A stretch of DNA of 64,000 nucleotides. Source: UBA10649 sp965278945. GTDB lineage: Bacteria > Actinomycetota > Actinomycetes > S36-B12. The stretch spans positions 2,790,001 through 2,854,000 of the forward strand of contig OZ257128.1 in the NCBI GenBank assembly GCA_965278945.1, read 5' to 3'. A model generated the notes under the pieces. That model was not told the DNA's origin, did not search any database, and saw only the letters and a program-made list of their open reading frames with translations. This document shows, in pieces, positions 33,954 through 45,307 of this stretch; positions within the stretch are counted from its first letter, which is position 1, and each line of letters starts with the position of its first letter. The translations under genes were made by a program, and so were the position numbers.

Positions 33954-34988
33954 CTAGTCGGCCACGCGGTATTCGTGGCGCGAGTCCCACGCGAGCTGCA
34001 CGTCGGTGCCGCGCAGATGGCTCAGGTCCTCGGACAGTTCGGAGTTCTGCTGCACGGCCATCAGCGAGCCGCCCACGGCAAGGTCGACGACGAAGCGCGT
34101 CGACATGCCTACGTAGACAACCTCCCTGACCGTTCCGCGAACAGCGTGCTGACCCTCGCCCGCAGGCGCGTTCGCGTCGATGAGGCGAATCTTCTCCGGG
34201 CGCACCGACCAGGTGCCCGGACGGCCGAGAACTGCTTGCGCCGCATCGGATTCCAGCAGGTTCGACGTACCGACGAAGCCGGCGACGAACGGAGTGGCCG
34301 GGTGCTCGTAAACGTCGGACGGGGTGCCCAGTTGCGCGATCCCGCCTTCGTTGAAGACCGCAATCCGATCGGACATCGTCAGCGCCTCGTCCTGATCGTG
34401 AGTGACGAAGACGAACGTGATGCCGACGTCGCGCTGAATCTCCTTCAGCTCGACCTGCATCTGCTCGCGCAGCTTCAGGTCTAGCGCACCGAGCGGCTCG
34501 TCCAGGAGCAGCACCTTGGGCCTGTTGACGAGTGCTCGCGCGAGCGCCACGCGCTGCCGCTGCCCTCCGGACAACTGCGATGGCGACCGGTCTCCGTATC
34601 CCGTCAGTCGCACCGCCTCGAGCGTCTCCTTGGCCCGCCGCGAGCGTTCCGCGGACGGCACCTTCTTGACCTTGAGTCCATACTCCACGTTCTTCTGCAC
34701 GCTCATATGCGGGAACAGCGCGTAGTCCTGGAAGACGGTGTTCACGTCGCGGGAGTACGGGGGCTGATTCGTCACGTCGACGCCCGCCAGCTCGATCGTG
34801 CCGCTGTCGGGTCGCTCGAATCCGGCGATCATGCGCAGCACCGTGGTCTTGCCCGAGCCGGATGGACCAAGGAGGGTCAAGAACTCTCCGTCAACGACGT
34901 CGAGATCGACCCCGGCAACCGCGGTGACCTCGCCGAACGTGCGCGTCAGGCCGCGTAGGCGAATGGCGATCGCCGCCTGATCCACCAT
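33954..34988 (-). CDS. potA: polyamine ABC transporter ATP-binding protein (PotA-like)
   Basis: A 344-residue ATPase with C-terminal TOBE regulatory domain. Walker A GPSGSGKTTVLRMIAG, Q-loop VFQDYALFPHMSV, signature LSGGQRQRVALARAL, Walker B VLLLDEPLGALD, H-loop FVFVTHDQDEALTMSD. Residues about 255-340 hold the TOBE fold (SVRPEKIRLID). First gene of the operon; ATG at 34988 follows GGGAGGCGCA. Upstream lies a palindromic TCCGCGGA core (35026-35033) that may be an operator. Confidence 0.95.
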   Translation of the reverse strand: MVDQAAIAIRLRGLTRTFGEVTAVAGVDLDVVDGEFLTLLGPSGSGKTTVLRMIAGFERPDSGTIELAGVDVTNQPPYSRDVNTVFQDYALFPHMSVQKNVEYGLKVKKVPSAERSRRAKETLEAVRLTGYGDRSPSQLSGGQRQRVALARALVNRPKVLLLDEPLGALDLKLREQMQVELKEIQRDVGITFVFVTHDQDEALTMSDRIAVFNEGGIAQLGTPSDVYEHPATPFVAGFVGTSNLLESDAAQAVLGRPGTWSVRPEKIRLIDANAPAGEGQHAVRGTVREVVYVGMSTRFVVDLAVGGSLMAVQQNSELSEDLSHLRGTDVQLAWDSRHEYRVAD

Positions 34989-35070
34989 TGCGCCTCCCGA
35001 GTGCGAATGCGGAACACTATCCAGAATCCGCGGAATCCGAAACCCAAGCTCGGCTTTGACCCCTGAATCG

Positions 35071-35445
35071 TTACTGATTCGTATGTTTCACGACGATTTC
35101 CGTTGAACTCCAGATAGGTAACAGGTGCCCGAGGTCCGACCGCTCGCCACTCGCGTGCACGGCTCCCGAGTCGATGGCCTCTGCCCAGGACAGGCGCCCG
35201 ACGGCAAGTTCGAGCCAGGTGCGCGCGTTCGTCTCGACGACCGCGGACGGATTTCCCCGCCGGTGGCTGGTGCCCTCGATCGCCTGCACGGCGGCGTGCG
35301 GAGGTATCCGAATCTCCACGCTTCGTCCGGGAGCAATCTCGACTAACCCGGCGAGCGCCGCCTTGACGGCCGCCTTCTCCGCACTGCGGTCGGGCGTGAT
35401 GTCTGCGTCGTAGTCGGCGAGCACCGCCGCGACCTGCGTTGGCAT
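35071..35445 (-). CDS. sterol-carrier-family protein (SCP2-like)
   Basis: A 124-residue protein with the SCP2-like fold seen next to purL in actinobacteria: VEIRIPPHAAVQAIEG, SAVVETNARTWLELAVGRLS, WAEAIDSGAVHASGERSDLG, HLLPI. The small hydrophobic pocket of this family binds lipids or other ligands, but the biological role of this group is unknown. ATG at 35445 lies 19 bases after the purL stop; the in-frame GTG at 35454 is an alternative. Last gene of the purS-purQ-purL transcript. Confidence 0.8.
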   Translation of the reverse strand: MPTQVAAVLADYDADITPDRSAEKAAVKAALAGLVEIAPGRSVEIRIPPHAAVQAIEGTSHRRGNPSAVVETNARTWLELAVGRLSWAEAIDSGAVHASGERSDLGHLLPIWSSTEIVVKHTNQ

Positions 35446-35464
35446 GGTGCTCACGGCTGGGCGC

Positions 35465-37722
<2,258 letters not shown>

Positions 37723-37726
<4 letters not shown>

Positions 37727-38403
37727 GCGCTGGCCAGCAGTGACTCGAGAGCACTCGTGAAGAACGCCAGGCCGTCGGTCGTCGGGCCGGTCAGCCCCTC
37801 GACCGCGTGCTCGGGGTGTGGCATGAGGCCGACGACGTTCCCACGCTCATTGCGGATGCCGGCGATGTCGCGACGACTTCCGTTCGGGTTGACGTCGAGG
37901 TACCGGGCGATGACCCGGCCCTCCGCCTCGAGCATGTCCAGGGTGCGTTCGTCCGCGACGAATCCGCCCTCGCCGTTCTTCAGCGGGATGACGATCTCCT
38001 GGCCGGCCTCGAAGTGTGAGGTCCAGACGGAGGTCGTGTCCTCGATCCGCAGGCGCTGGTCTCGGCAGACGAAGTGCAGGGTGTCGTTGCGGGTCAGGGC
38101 GCCGGGCAGCAGGTGCGACTCGCACAGGATCTGGAAGCCATTGCAGATACCCAGTACCGGCAGTCCACCGTTAGCCGCGTCGACAAGAACGCCCATGATC
38201 GGTGAGAACCGGGCGATCGCGCCGCACCGCAGGTAGTCGCCGTACGAGAAGCCACCGGGCAGGACGACAGCGTCGACTCCCTGAAGGTCCGCGTCCCCAT
38301 GCCACAGCGGGACGGCCTCGGCGCCGGCGATGCGGACCGCCCGGGCCGCGTCGCGATCATCGAGCGAGCCCGGAAACGTGACAACGCCGACCCGAGCCGT
38401 CAC
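37723..38403 (-). CDS. purQ: phosphoribosylformylglycinamidine synthase subunit PurQ (glutaminase)
   Basis: A 226-residue class I glutamine amidotransferase. VVTFPGSLDDRDAARAV, LPGGFSYGDYLRCGAIA, the nucleophile Cys in LGICNGFQILCESHLLPG, and the His-x-Glu of GLMPHPEHAVEGL are all present. It overlaps purL and purS by 4 bases each, forming a tight three-gene FGAM synthase block. Confidence 0.96.
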
Positions 38404-38645
38404 GGAAGTACCTGAATCGTGTAGTCCTCGATGACCGGGTTGCTGAGCAGCTCCTCGGCGAGGGAGTGCATGAGCTCCAGTCGCTCGCCGTCGAGATCAC
38501 CGTCGATGTCGATGACGAACTGCTTTCCCTGCCGCACGTCGACGACGCCCGTGAGGCCAAGGCGACCGAGCGCCCCCTGGACGGCGCGACCTTGTGGGTC
38601 GAGGATCTCTGGCTTGAGCATGACGTCGACGACGACGCGGGCCAC
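38400..38645 (-). CDS. purS: phosphoribosylformylglycinamidine synthase subunit PurS
   Basis: An 81-residue protein, typical PurS size: ARVVVDVMLKPEILDPQGRA, VQGALGRLGLTGVVDVRQGK and SNPVIEDYTIQVLP. It scaffolds the PurL-PurQ complex. The GTG at 38645 follows CCCAGGAGCGCCC. First gene of the purS-Q-L block, 54 bases after the phosphoesterase gene. Confidence 0.96.
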   Translation of the reverse strand: MARVVVDVMLKPEILDPQGRAVQGALGRLGLTGVVDVRQGKQFVIDIDGDLDGERLELMHSLAEELLSNPVIEDYTIQVLP

Positions 38646-38699
38646 GGGCGCTCCTGGGTTTCGATTGTGGTTGTGCTGCCGTGGGGAAGTACGCCAACC

Positions 38700-40217
38700 C
38701 TACCGCGACGGGCCCGGCTCGAACTGCGGGCGACCTTCGACCACGAAGTGGTGCTCCAGCCATTCCCGCACGCCGGACGCTGACGTCGAGGGCGCTTCAT
38801 CAGGATCGAGGCCCAGGAGGCGCGCGGCATTTCGGACGGTCACTTGGCCGATCTGCGAGACGTACTCCTTGTCGTGCGCGTGCTTGTGCTGCCAGAACAG
38901 CTTCGTATCGGGAAGGTCCCCCGCGACCGGCTCCTGCGCGTCCGGGTTAGCTCCGCCGGGGCTGTAGGGCAGGGCAGTGATGACGGGCCGATCGGTACGT
39001 GGCGTGTCGCGGTTGAATGCAGCGAACGCGGGCTCGGCCCACGCGTCGCGCTTCGTGAGTGCCGGTCCGAGGTCGAGAGCCTCACGAAGGGTCCTGGTCA
39101 TCGAGGTGTTCGAGTGGAGGTCGGTTATCACCGTCTCTCGCTCCGTGTACGCGGAGATGACGATGGTCGGGACTCGGACTCCGAGCCGGTCGAAGGCGAA
39201 GCCCTCGGAACTGACCCGATCGTCGGGGCTGACGGTCGCGGGCGGTGGCACATGGTCATAGCAACCGCCGTGCTCATCGAACATCACCACAAGCGCTGTC
39301 TGCTCCCACTGCGGCGAGCTGCGCACCGCCTCGTAGATCGACGCGAGAAAGGCCTCGCCGGCCCGGATATCCGTTGGCGGGTGATAGTCGTTGAGATTCC
39401 CGGAGACAAGGCACGGCTCGATCCACGAGTACTGCGGCAGGCTTCCAGCCGCGCAGTCCGCAAAGAACTGCTCGTGATGCTCAGAGTGATCACGCCACAG
39501 TGGCAGGTGCTTGCCGCCGGCCTGATTCACGGCGGTGTACGGAATCTTCTGGTCCTTGTCGAAATAGCACGTCCACGTCACTCCGCGGTCAGTCGCGCGA
39601 GTGAACAGATTCGGCAGGTCGTTGTCCCACGCGTAGTCCCAGATGATGTCGTTGCCCAGCCTCCCGTCGCTTGACCCAGCGTGGAAGAAGCTGCGATTGG
39701 GGAAGGTGCACGTCGGTACGTCGCAGTGCCAGTGCGTGAAGACCGCGTACTCGCGCGCCAGCCCGTTGATCACCGGCGCGGACTCCGGAGTGAACACACC
39801 GCCGATCGACTGCATCTCGTTGTCAGTGAGATCTCGCCCGGTCTGCCACCTGGAGTTATGGAAGAAGTCGAGAGCAAAGCCGTCCATCGTCGGCAGCTGT
39901 CCTGGCTCCGGCTCGTTGAAGGGTGCGACCTGGTGGTCAGGGAAGATCGCGTACGGCGACAAGCCCGCATTCTCCGCCGGCCGGAACCGGCCGTAGATTT
40001 GCGCGTTGATCGCGGGGTACTCCTCACCCGGATCGGGGATCGGATCGGTGAAGTTCGTCGACGGATGCACTCGCACCGTCCCACCCGGATACGGCAGCTC
40101 GATATCGCGATCGCGAATCCCGTCCTCAGGCGCGATGTGCGGCAGGTACCCGAGAAGCGAATCGAAGGAGCGGTTCTCGAACATCACGATTACCCAGTTC
40201 TTGATGTTCGTGTTCAC
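38700..40217 (-). CDS. phosphoesterase (phospholipase C/acid phosphatase AcpA-like)
   Basis: A 505-residue alkaline-phosphatase-superfamily esterase. The N-terminal metal and nucleophile region reads NWVIVMFENRSFDSLLGYLP; MFDEHGGCYDHVPPPAT and VPTIVISAYTERE supply further metal ligands of the phosphoesterase family (non-haemolytic PLC/AcpA). No signal peptide is evident from the GTG at 40217 (VNTNIKNW), unlike most secreted PLCs; a much longer in-frame start exists but looks non-coding. It lies in the same direction as purS. Likely hydrolyses a phosphodiester or phosphomonoester; substrate unknown. Confidence 0.83.
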   Translation of the reverse strand: MNTNIKNWVIVMFENRSFDSLLGYLPHIAPEDGIRDRDIELPYPGGTVRVHPSTNFTDPIPDPGEEYPAINAQIYGRFRPAENAGLSPYAIFPDHQVAPFNEPEPGQLPTMDGFALDFFHNSRWQTGRDLTDNEMQSIGGVFTPESAPVINGLAREYAVFTHWHCDVPTCTFPNRSFFHAGSSDGRLGNDIIWDYAWDNDLPNLFTRATDRGVTWTCYFDKDQKIPYTAVNQAGGKHLPLWRDHSEHHEQFFADCAAGSLPQYSWIEPCLVSGNLNDYHPPTDIRAGEAFLASIYEAVRSSPQWEQTALVVMFDEHGGCYDHVPPPATVSPDDRVSSEGFAFDRLGVRVPTIVISAYTERETVITDLHSNTSMTRTLREALDLGPALTKRDAWAEPAFAAFNRDTPRTDRPVITALPYSPGGANPDAQEPVAGDLPDTKLFWQHKHAHDKEYVSQIGQVTVRNAARLLGLDPDEAPSTSASGVREWLEHHFVVEGRPQFEPGPSR

Positions 40218-40258
40218 GGACGCGAGCCTAGGCAACGCAGACCGGCTAGGTTTCCGAA

Positions 40259-40766
40259 ATGGGCAATCGACGCTACGACCTCGTCTGGGGCGCGGTGCTG
40301 CGTTCGACGACGTGGAGTCACAAGGTCCTCGACCGCGTATCCGGCGGGCGGCTCGGCAAGCACTTCCCCGGCGGGCAGCAGGTCGTGTGGATCTCCACGC
40401 TCGGGCGCAAGTCCGGTGAGTGGCGCCGCAACCCACTGCTCGCGACCCACGAGGACAACGACCCGACGAAGCCCTGGCTGATCACCGGCTCGAATGCCGG
40501 CCAGTCGTCGGTGCCAGCCTGGGTGTTCAACCTGCGCGCGCACGATCGCGGCACGATCGAGGTCTAGGGCGCAGTCAGCGACGCGGTGTTCACCGAGGTC
40601 ACCGGCGACGAGCGGGACCGGCTCTACTCCCAGCTGATCGAGATCTGGTCGGCCTACGAGAAGTACCGAGAAGCACGCCGGACGGGAGATCCCCGTCTTT
40701 CGGGTCACTCCGGTGACGGCCGATGCGCCTGCCAGGCCGACCACGCCGACTCCACCATCGAACTGA
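40259..40766 (+). pseudogene. deazaflavin (F420)-dependent nitroreductase-like, broken by TAG and a frameshift
   Basis: Residues from MGNRRYDLVWGAVLRSTTWS through GRKSGEWRRNPLLA and WVFNLRAHDRGTIEV match the Ddn-like deazaflavin-dependent nitroreductases. An in-frame TAG (40565-40567) follows, after which the same frame goes on with the expected sequence (VFTEVTGDERDRLYSQLIEI, WSAYEKYRE). A gained base near 40673 then moves the ending (GREIPVFRVTPVTADAPARP) to another frame, stopping at 40766. Two independent lesions argue for a pseudogene, or less likely two sequencing errors. Its last 62 bases overlap galE on the opposite strand. Confidence 0.72.
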
Positions 40767-41679
40767 GCTCCCGGCTGGCCCGCCAGCCCAGCTCCGCTTC
40801 TGCCTTGCCGGTCGCTGCATACGAGGCGGGCGGGTCACCTGCGCGTCGATCGACGACCTCCGCGCGGAGTTCACGTCCCAGCACCGACTCGATCACGGCG
40901 ATGACATCGAACACCGACGACCCGACACCACGACCGATGTTGAACGCGCCCGCCGCGCCGCCGCGCTCGCACACATCCGCTGCCGCGACGTGGGCCTCGG
41001 CCAGATCGGCCACGTGCACGTAGTCGCGAACGCACGAGCCATCCAGCGTCGGGTAGTCGTCGCCGAACACCTGCGGGCTCTCGTCGTTGTCGAGCGCACG
41101 GAACACCATCGGAATCAGGTTCGCGACGCTGCTGTCACCGAGCGCGTCGGAGCCTGAGCCGGCAACGTTGAAGTAGCGCAGCGCAGCCCACGACAGATCC
41201 CACGCAACACCACTGTCGCTCGCGAGCCACTCGCCGACGACCTTCGTCTGCCCGTATGGCGACTCGGGCCGAAGCGGAGTCTTCTCGGTCACAGGATTGA
41301 CGTCCGCCGTGCCGTAGACCGCCGCGGACGAGGAGTAGACCAGTCGAGCCACGCCAACCTCGCGCATCGCCTCGAGAAGGGCGACCATCCCGCCGACGTT
41401 CTCGCGGAAGTAGTACAGGGGCTCGTCAACGGACTCCCCCACCGCCTTCTTCGCGGCCAGGTGCACGACGCCGTCGATCTCGTGCTCGACGAGCGCACGA
41501 GCGACGGCGTCCCGATCGAGCACCGATCCTCGGACAACGGGCACACCCGGTCGCAGGCGTCGCTCCAGTCCTGAGGAGAAGTCGTCGAACACGATTGCCG
41601 TACGCCCGCTGGCGATCAGCGCCTCGACCACGTGAGCACCGATGTAGCCGGCGCCCCCGGTGACGAGCCACGCCGTCAT
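40705..41679 (-). CDS. galE: UDP-glucose 4-epimerase
   Basis: A 324-residue extended-SDR epimerase interconverting UDP-glucose and UDP-galactose. NAD motif TGGAGYIGAHVVEAL, catalytic Ser in LVYSSSAAVYG, YxxxK in YGQTK, and LRYFNVAGS and GSCVRDYVHVADLAEAH. Its ATG overlaps the purC stop (ATGA), so galE is coupled to a purine gene; the end overlaps the broken deazaflavin reductase gene by 62 bases. Confidence 0.94.
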   Translation of the reverse strand: MTAWLVTGGAGYIGAHVVEALIASGRTAIVFDDFSSGLERRLRPGVPVVRGSVLDRDAVARALVEHEIDGVVHLAAKKAVGESVDEPLYYFRENVGGMVALLEAMREVGVARLVYSSSAAVYGTADVNPVTEKTPLRPESPYGQTKVVGEWLASDSGVAWDLSWAALRYFNVAGSGSDALGDSSVANLIPMVFRALDNDESPQVFGDDYPTLDGSCVRDYVHVADLAEAHVAAADVCERGGAAGAFNIGRGVGSSVFDVIAVIESVLGRELRAEVVDRRAGDPPASYAATGKAEAELGWRASRELSSMVESAWSAWQAHRPSPE

Positions 41680-42572
41680 CTAAAGGTCTCCCGGGTGAGG
41701 CGCTCGTAAGCCTCGACGTACTTGGCACGCGTTCGCTCGACGACCTCATCGGGAAGCGGCGGCGGCGGAGTGTTGGAGTCGCGGTCCCAGCCGGACTCGG
41801 GCGAGGTGAGCCAGTCGCGGACGAACTGCTTGTCGTAAGACGGCTGCGGGCCACCCGGCTGCCACGTGGACTGCAGCCAGTAGCGCGAGGAGTCCGGGGT
41901 GAGGACCTCGTCGGCGAGCACGATGCGACCTGCGTACCTGCCAGACTTCGCAATCCCGAACTCGAACTTGGTGTCGGCAAGGATGAGTCCGCGCGTTGCG
42001 CAGATCTCCGAAGCGTGCTGGTAGATCGACATCGTCAGGCGCTTGAGCTCCTGCGCCTCCTCCTGGCCGACCGCCACGATGACCTCGTCGTACGTGACGT
42101 TCTCGTCGTGCTCTCCAAGCTCGGCCTTCATCGCCGGGGTGAAGATCGGCTTCGGCAGTTCCGAGCCGTCCTTCAAGCCAGGCGGCAGGCCCACGCCGCA
42201 GATCGATCCAATCTCTCGGTACCCAACGAGCGCCGAGCCGGCCAGGTAGCCGCGGGCCACGCACTCGATCGGCAGCATCTCGAGCGATTCGCACAGCATC
42301 GCTCGGCCGCGGACGGCTGCCGGCACCGAGCCAGGCGACAGGTGGTTGGGAGCCACGCCCTGCAGGCGGTCGAACCACCACAGCGACATCTCGGTGAGGA
42401 TGCGGCCCTTGTCAGGAATGGTGGTGGGCAGGATCCAGTCGAACGCGGAGATCCGATCGCTTGCAACGAACAGCAAACGGCCGTCGGGAGTGCGATACAG
42501 ATCGCGCACCTTGCCGGAGTAGATGTGCTCGAAGCCTGCGGCCAGGCCGTAGTCGGGTGGCTCGACAGTCAT
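41676..42572 (-). CDS. purC: phosphoribosylaminoimidazole-succinocarboxamide synthase
   Basis: A 298-residue SAICAR synthase of the longer type, joining CAIR and aspartate with ATP. Landmarks: HIYSGKVRDLYRTPDGRLLF, SDRISAFDWILPTTIPDKG, IECVARGYLAGSALVGYREI, LILADTKFEFGI and TPDSSRYW. The ATG at 42572 touches the purB stop (TGATG); a GTG one codon earlier is possible. Followed by galE with a 4-base overlap. Confidence 0.95.
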   Translation of the reverse strand: MTVEPPDYGLAAGFEHIYSGKVRDLYRTPDGRLLFVASDRISAFDWILPTTIPDKGRILTEMSLWWFDRLQGVAPNHLSPGSVPAAVRGRAMLCESLEMLPIECVARGYLAGSALVGYREIGSICGVGLPPGLKDGSELPKPIFTPAMKAELGEHDENVTYDEVIVAVGQEEAQELKRLTMSIYQHASEICATRGLILADTKFEFGIAKSGRYAGRIVLADEVLTPDSSRYWLQSTWQPGGPQPSYDKQFVRDWLTSPESGWDRDSNTPPPPLPDEVVERTRAKYVEAYERLTRETFR

Positions 42573-44005
42573 CACAGGATGTCTCCGGGTGAGTAGGACG
42601 CGGCATCCGGATACGCGTCGACGATGGCGGCAACTCGGTCGGCGACCGAGCGGACCTGCGACGCGGCTGCACCCGTGAAAGCGAGCGGCTCGGCAATAAG
42701 GATGTTGAGCTCGGCATGCGTGAGCCCCAGGCGCGAGTCACCGGCGAGACGATCCAGCAGGTCGTTGTCGGCCTGCCCGGTGTCTCGCATCGCCAGGGCC
42801 ACGGCAACCGCGTGCTCTTTGATGGCCTCGTGCGCGGTCTCGCGGCCGACTCCCTTGCGCACGGCGGCCATCAGCACCTTCGTCGTGGACAAGAACGGCA
42901 GGTACCGCTCCAGCTCGCGATCGATAACTGCGGGGAATGCACCGAAGTCGTCGAGCACGGTCAAGAAGGTCTCGAACAGGCCGTCGATGGCGAAGAAGGA
43001 ATCGGGCAGCGCGACGCGGCGTACCACCGAGCACGAGACATCGCCCTCGTTCCACTGGGTTCCCGACAGCTCGCCGACCATCGTCACGTATCCGCGCAGC
43101 AGAACCGCGAACCCGTTCACCCGCTCGCACGACCGCGAGTTCATCTTGTGCGGCATCGCCGACGAGCCCACCTGACCTGGCCTGAAGCCCTCGGTCACCA
43201 GGTCGAGTCCAGCCATGAGGCGGATCGTCGTCGCGAGGCTCGACGGTCCGGCGCTCACCTGCGATAGCGCGGTGACCACGTCGAAGTCGAGGGATCGCGG
43301 ATACACCTGGCCGACGCTGTCGAGCACGTGCGCGAAACCTAGGTGCGCCGCGACGGCCGACTCCAGTGCGGCCAGTCGCGCCTCGTCTCCGTCTACCAGG
43401 TCGAGCATGTCCTGAGCGGTGCCGACCGGACCCTTGATGCCGCGCAGCGGATAGCGCTCGATGAGTTCCTGCAGTCGCGCGAACGCCACCATGAGCTCGT
43501 CTGCTGCAGACGCAAATCGCTTGCCCAAAGTCGTGGTCTGCGCGGGGACGTTGTGGCTGCGTCCAGTGATCGCAGTGTCCGAGTACACGAGCGCGAGCGC
43601 GGAGAGTCGGTCGAGTGCCGCGACACAGCGATCGCGGACGAGAACCAGGGCATCGCGGATCTGCAGTTGCTCGACGTTCTCGGTGAGATCGCGCGACGTC
43701 ATCCCGATGTGCACGTACTCATGCCCGGCCAGCGCGTTGAACTCCTCGATGCGCGCCTTGACATCGTGCTTCGTTACCCTCTCGCGCGCGACGATGGAGC
43801 TCAGGTCGACGTCATCGATCGCTCGTCGGTAGTCCTCGATTGCCTCGACCGGGATCTCGACGCCCAGATCTGCCTGAGCTGCGGCGACCGCAAGCCACAG
43901 GCGTCGCTCCTGGACCACCTTCGCTTCGGGGGACCAGATCTCGGCCATCGCCCTCGATGCATATCGACCGGCCAGCACGTTGGGAATCTGCGGCTTGGCG
44001 GTCAC
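42572..44005 (-). CDS. purB: adenylosuccinate lyase
   Basis: A 477-residue fumarase/aspartase-superfamily lyase acting twice in purine synthesis (SAICAR to AICAR and adenylosuccinate to AMP). The start is the GTG at 44005 with GGGAGGATGAGCGC upstream. Motifs: HVKARIEEF-like helix, IGMTSRDLTENVEQLQ, TGRSHNVPAQTTTLGKRFAS, and the family signature GSSAMPHKMNSRSCERV. Tightly linked to purD and purC. Confidence 0.95.
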   Translation of the reverse strand: MTAKPQIPNVLAGRYASRAMAEIWSPEAKVVQERRLWLAVAAAQADLGVEIPVEAIEDYRRAIDDVDLSSIVARERVTKHDVKARIEEFNALAGHEYVHIGMTSRDLTENVEQLQIRDALVLVRDRCVAALDRLSALALVYSDTAITGRSHNVPAQTTTLGKRFASAADELMVAFARLQELIERYPLRGIKGPVGTAQDMLDLVDGDEARLAALESAVAAHLGFAHVLDSVGQVYPRSLDFDVVTALSQVSAGPSSLATTIRLMAGLDLVTEGFRPGQVGSSAMPHKMNSRSCERVNGFAVLLRGYVTMVGELSGTQWNEGDVSCSVVRRVALPDSFFAIDGLFETFLTVLDDFGAFPAVIDRELERYLPFLSTTKVLMAAVRKGVGRETAHEAIKEHAVAVALAMRDTGQADNDLLDRLAGDSRLGLTHAELNILIAEPLAFTGAAASQVRSVADRVAAIVDAYPDAASYSPGDIL

Positions 44006-44009
44006 GCGC

Positions 44010-45284
44010 TCATCCTCCCACGCCGTCAGCCGCGCGCTTCGCGATGTCACTGCGGTAGTGCGAGCCCTCGAGCGTGATCAGGTCGATGGCTGCGTACGCG
44101 TGCTCGCGCGCCTCCGCGAGTGACTCACCTCTCGCCGTGACGGACAGGACCCGCCCGCCAGCCGAGACCACATTGCCCTCGTCGTTGAGTGCGGTTCCGG
44201 CATGGAACACATCGACTCCGGCTCGTTCCGCCGCCGCCTCGATGCCGCTGATCACGTCTCCAGTACGCGGTTCGACGGGATAGCCCTTCGACGCCACGAC
44301 GACCGTGACCGCAAACCCTGGTTGCCACGACAGCGCGTGGACGTCTGCCAGCTTGCCGGTCGCCGCCGCGAGCAGCAGCTGGCCAAGAGGCGTGCGGAGA
44401 TTCGCGAGCACCACCTGGGTCTCCGGGTCACCGAAGCGTGCGTTGAACTCAATCACCCGCACCCCGCGACTGGTCATGGCCAGCCCCGCATAGAGCAGTC
44501 CCGCGAACGGCTCTCCTCGGCGGTGCATCGCGTCGACCATCGGCTGCAGCACCCGCAGCGTGATGTCCTCGACGAGTCCGGCCGGTGCCCAGGGCAGCGG
44601 TGCATACGCGCCCATCCCTCCGGTGTTCGGACCCTCGTCGTCATCGCCAACTCGCTTGAAGTCCTGCGCCGGCTGCATCGCGAGCACCGTGGTGCCGTCA
44701 GTGATCCCGAACAGCGAGACTTCAGGCCCGTCGAGGAACTCCTCGATGACGACCTGCGCGTCGTTGCCGCGCGAAAGGCACGTCCGCGCGTGCGCGATCG
44801 CCTCGTCGCGGTCGGAGGTGACGACGACGCCCTTGCCTGCAGCCAGTCCGTCGTCCTTGACCACATACGGAGCGCCGAACTGGTCGAGCGCAGCGACGGC
44901 CTCATCGATGGTGGTGCACACGTGAGCCATCGCGGTCGGCACGCCGGCCTCGGCCATGACCTGCTTGGCGAAAGCCTTGCTGCCCTCGAGTTGCGCAGCG
45001 GCCTCAGACGGACCGAAGCACGCGATCCCTCGTGCGCGCACAGCGTCGGCTGCACCAGCGACAAGTGGCGCCTCGGCGCCGATGACCACCAGATCCGGCA
45101 GTTCGGCGGCGGCCAGATCGGCGATCGCGGGGATATCGGCGACATCGAGCGCGACCGTGCGGACGATGCCCGCCATGCCCGCGTTGCCCGGCGCCGCGAC
45201 GACCTCGTCGACGCTGTCGTCGGCGAGCAACGACACGACCAACGCGTGCTCACGAGCTCCCGAACCGACCACGAGGACCTTCAC
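44010..45284 (-). CDS. purD: phosphoribosylamine--glycine ligase
   Basis: A 424-residue GAR synthetase with the ATP-grasp fold: N-terminal KVLVVGSGAREHALVVSLLA, the grasp domain with PYVVKDDGLAAGKGVVVTSD, VSLFGITDGTTVLAMQPAQD, and LLYAGLAMTSRGVRVIEFNA then RFGDPETQ. Ends 4 bases before the purB start and shares that gene's ribosome site, so the two are coupled. Confidence 0.96.
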   Translation of the reverse strand: MKVLVVGSGAREHALVVSLLADDSVDEVVAAPGNAGMAGIVRTVALDVADIPAIADLAAAELPDLVVIGAEAPLVAGAADAVRARGIACFGPSEAAAQLEGSKAFAKQVMAEAGVPTAMAHVCTTIDEAVAALDQFGAPYVVKDDGLAAGKGVVVTSDRDEAIAHARTCLSRGNDAQVVIEEFLDGPEVSLFGITDGTTVLAMQPAQDFKRVGDDDEGPNTGGMGAYAPLPWAPAGLVEDITLRVLQPMVDAMHRRGEPFAGLLYAGLAMTSRGVRVIEFNARFGDPETQVVLANLRTPLGQLLLAAATGKLADVHALSWQPGFAVTVVVASKGYPVEPRTGDVISGIEAAAERAGVDVFHAGTALNDEGNVVSAGGRVLSVTARGESLAEAREHAYAAIDLITLEGSHYRSDIAKRAADGVGG

Positions 45285-45307
45285 GCGATCAGCCTATTGA
45301 CGACGAG

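Noticed and set aside
35026..35033. TCCGCGGA palindrome upstream of potA as an operator
   Set aside because: An 8-base GC palindrome is expected by chance in this composition, and the nearby -10/-35 candidates have poor spacing, so it is only mentioned with the gene.
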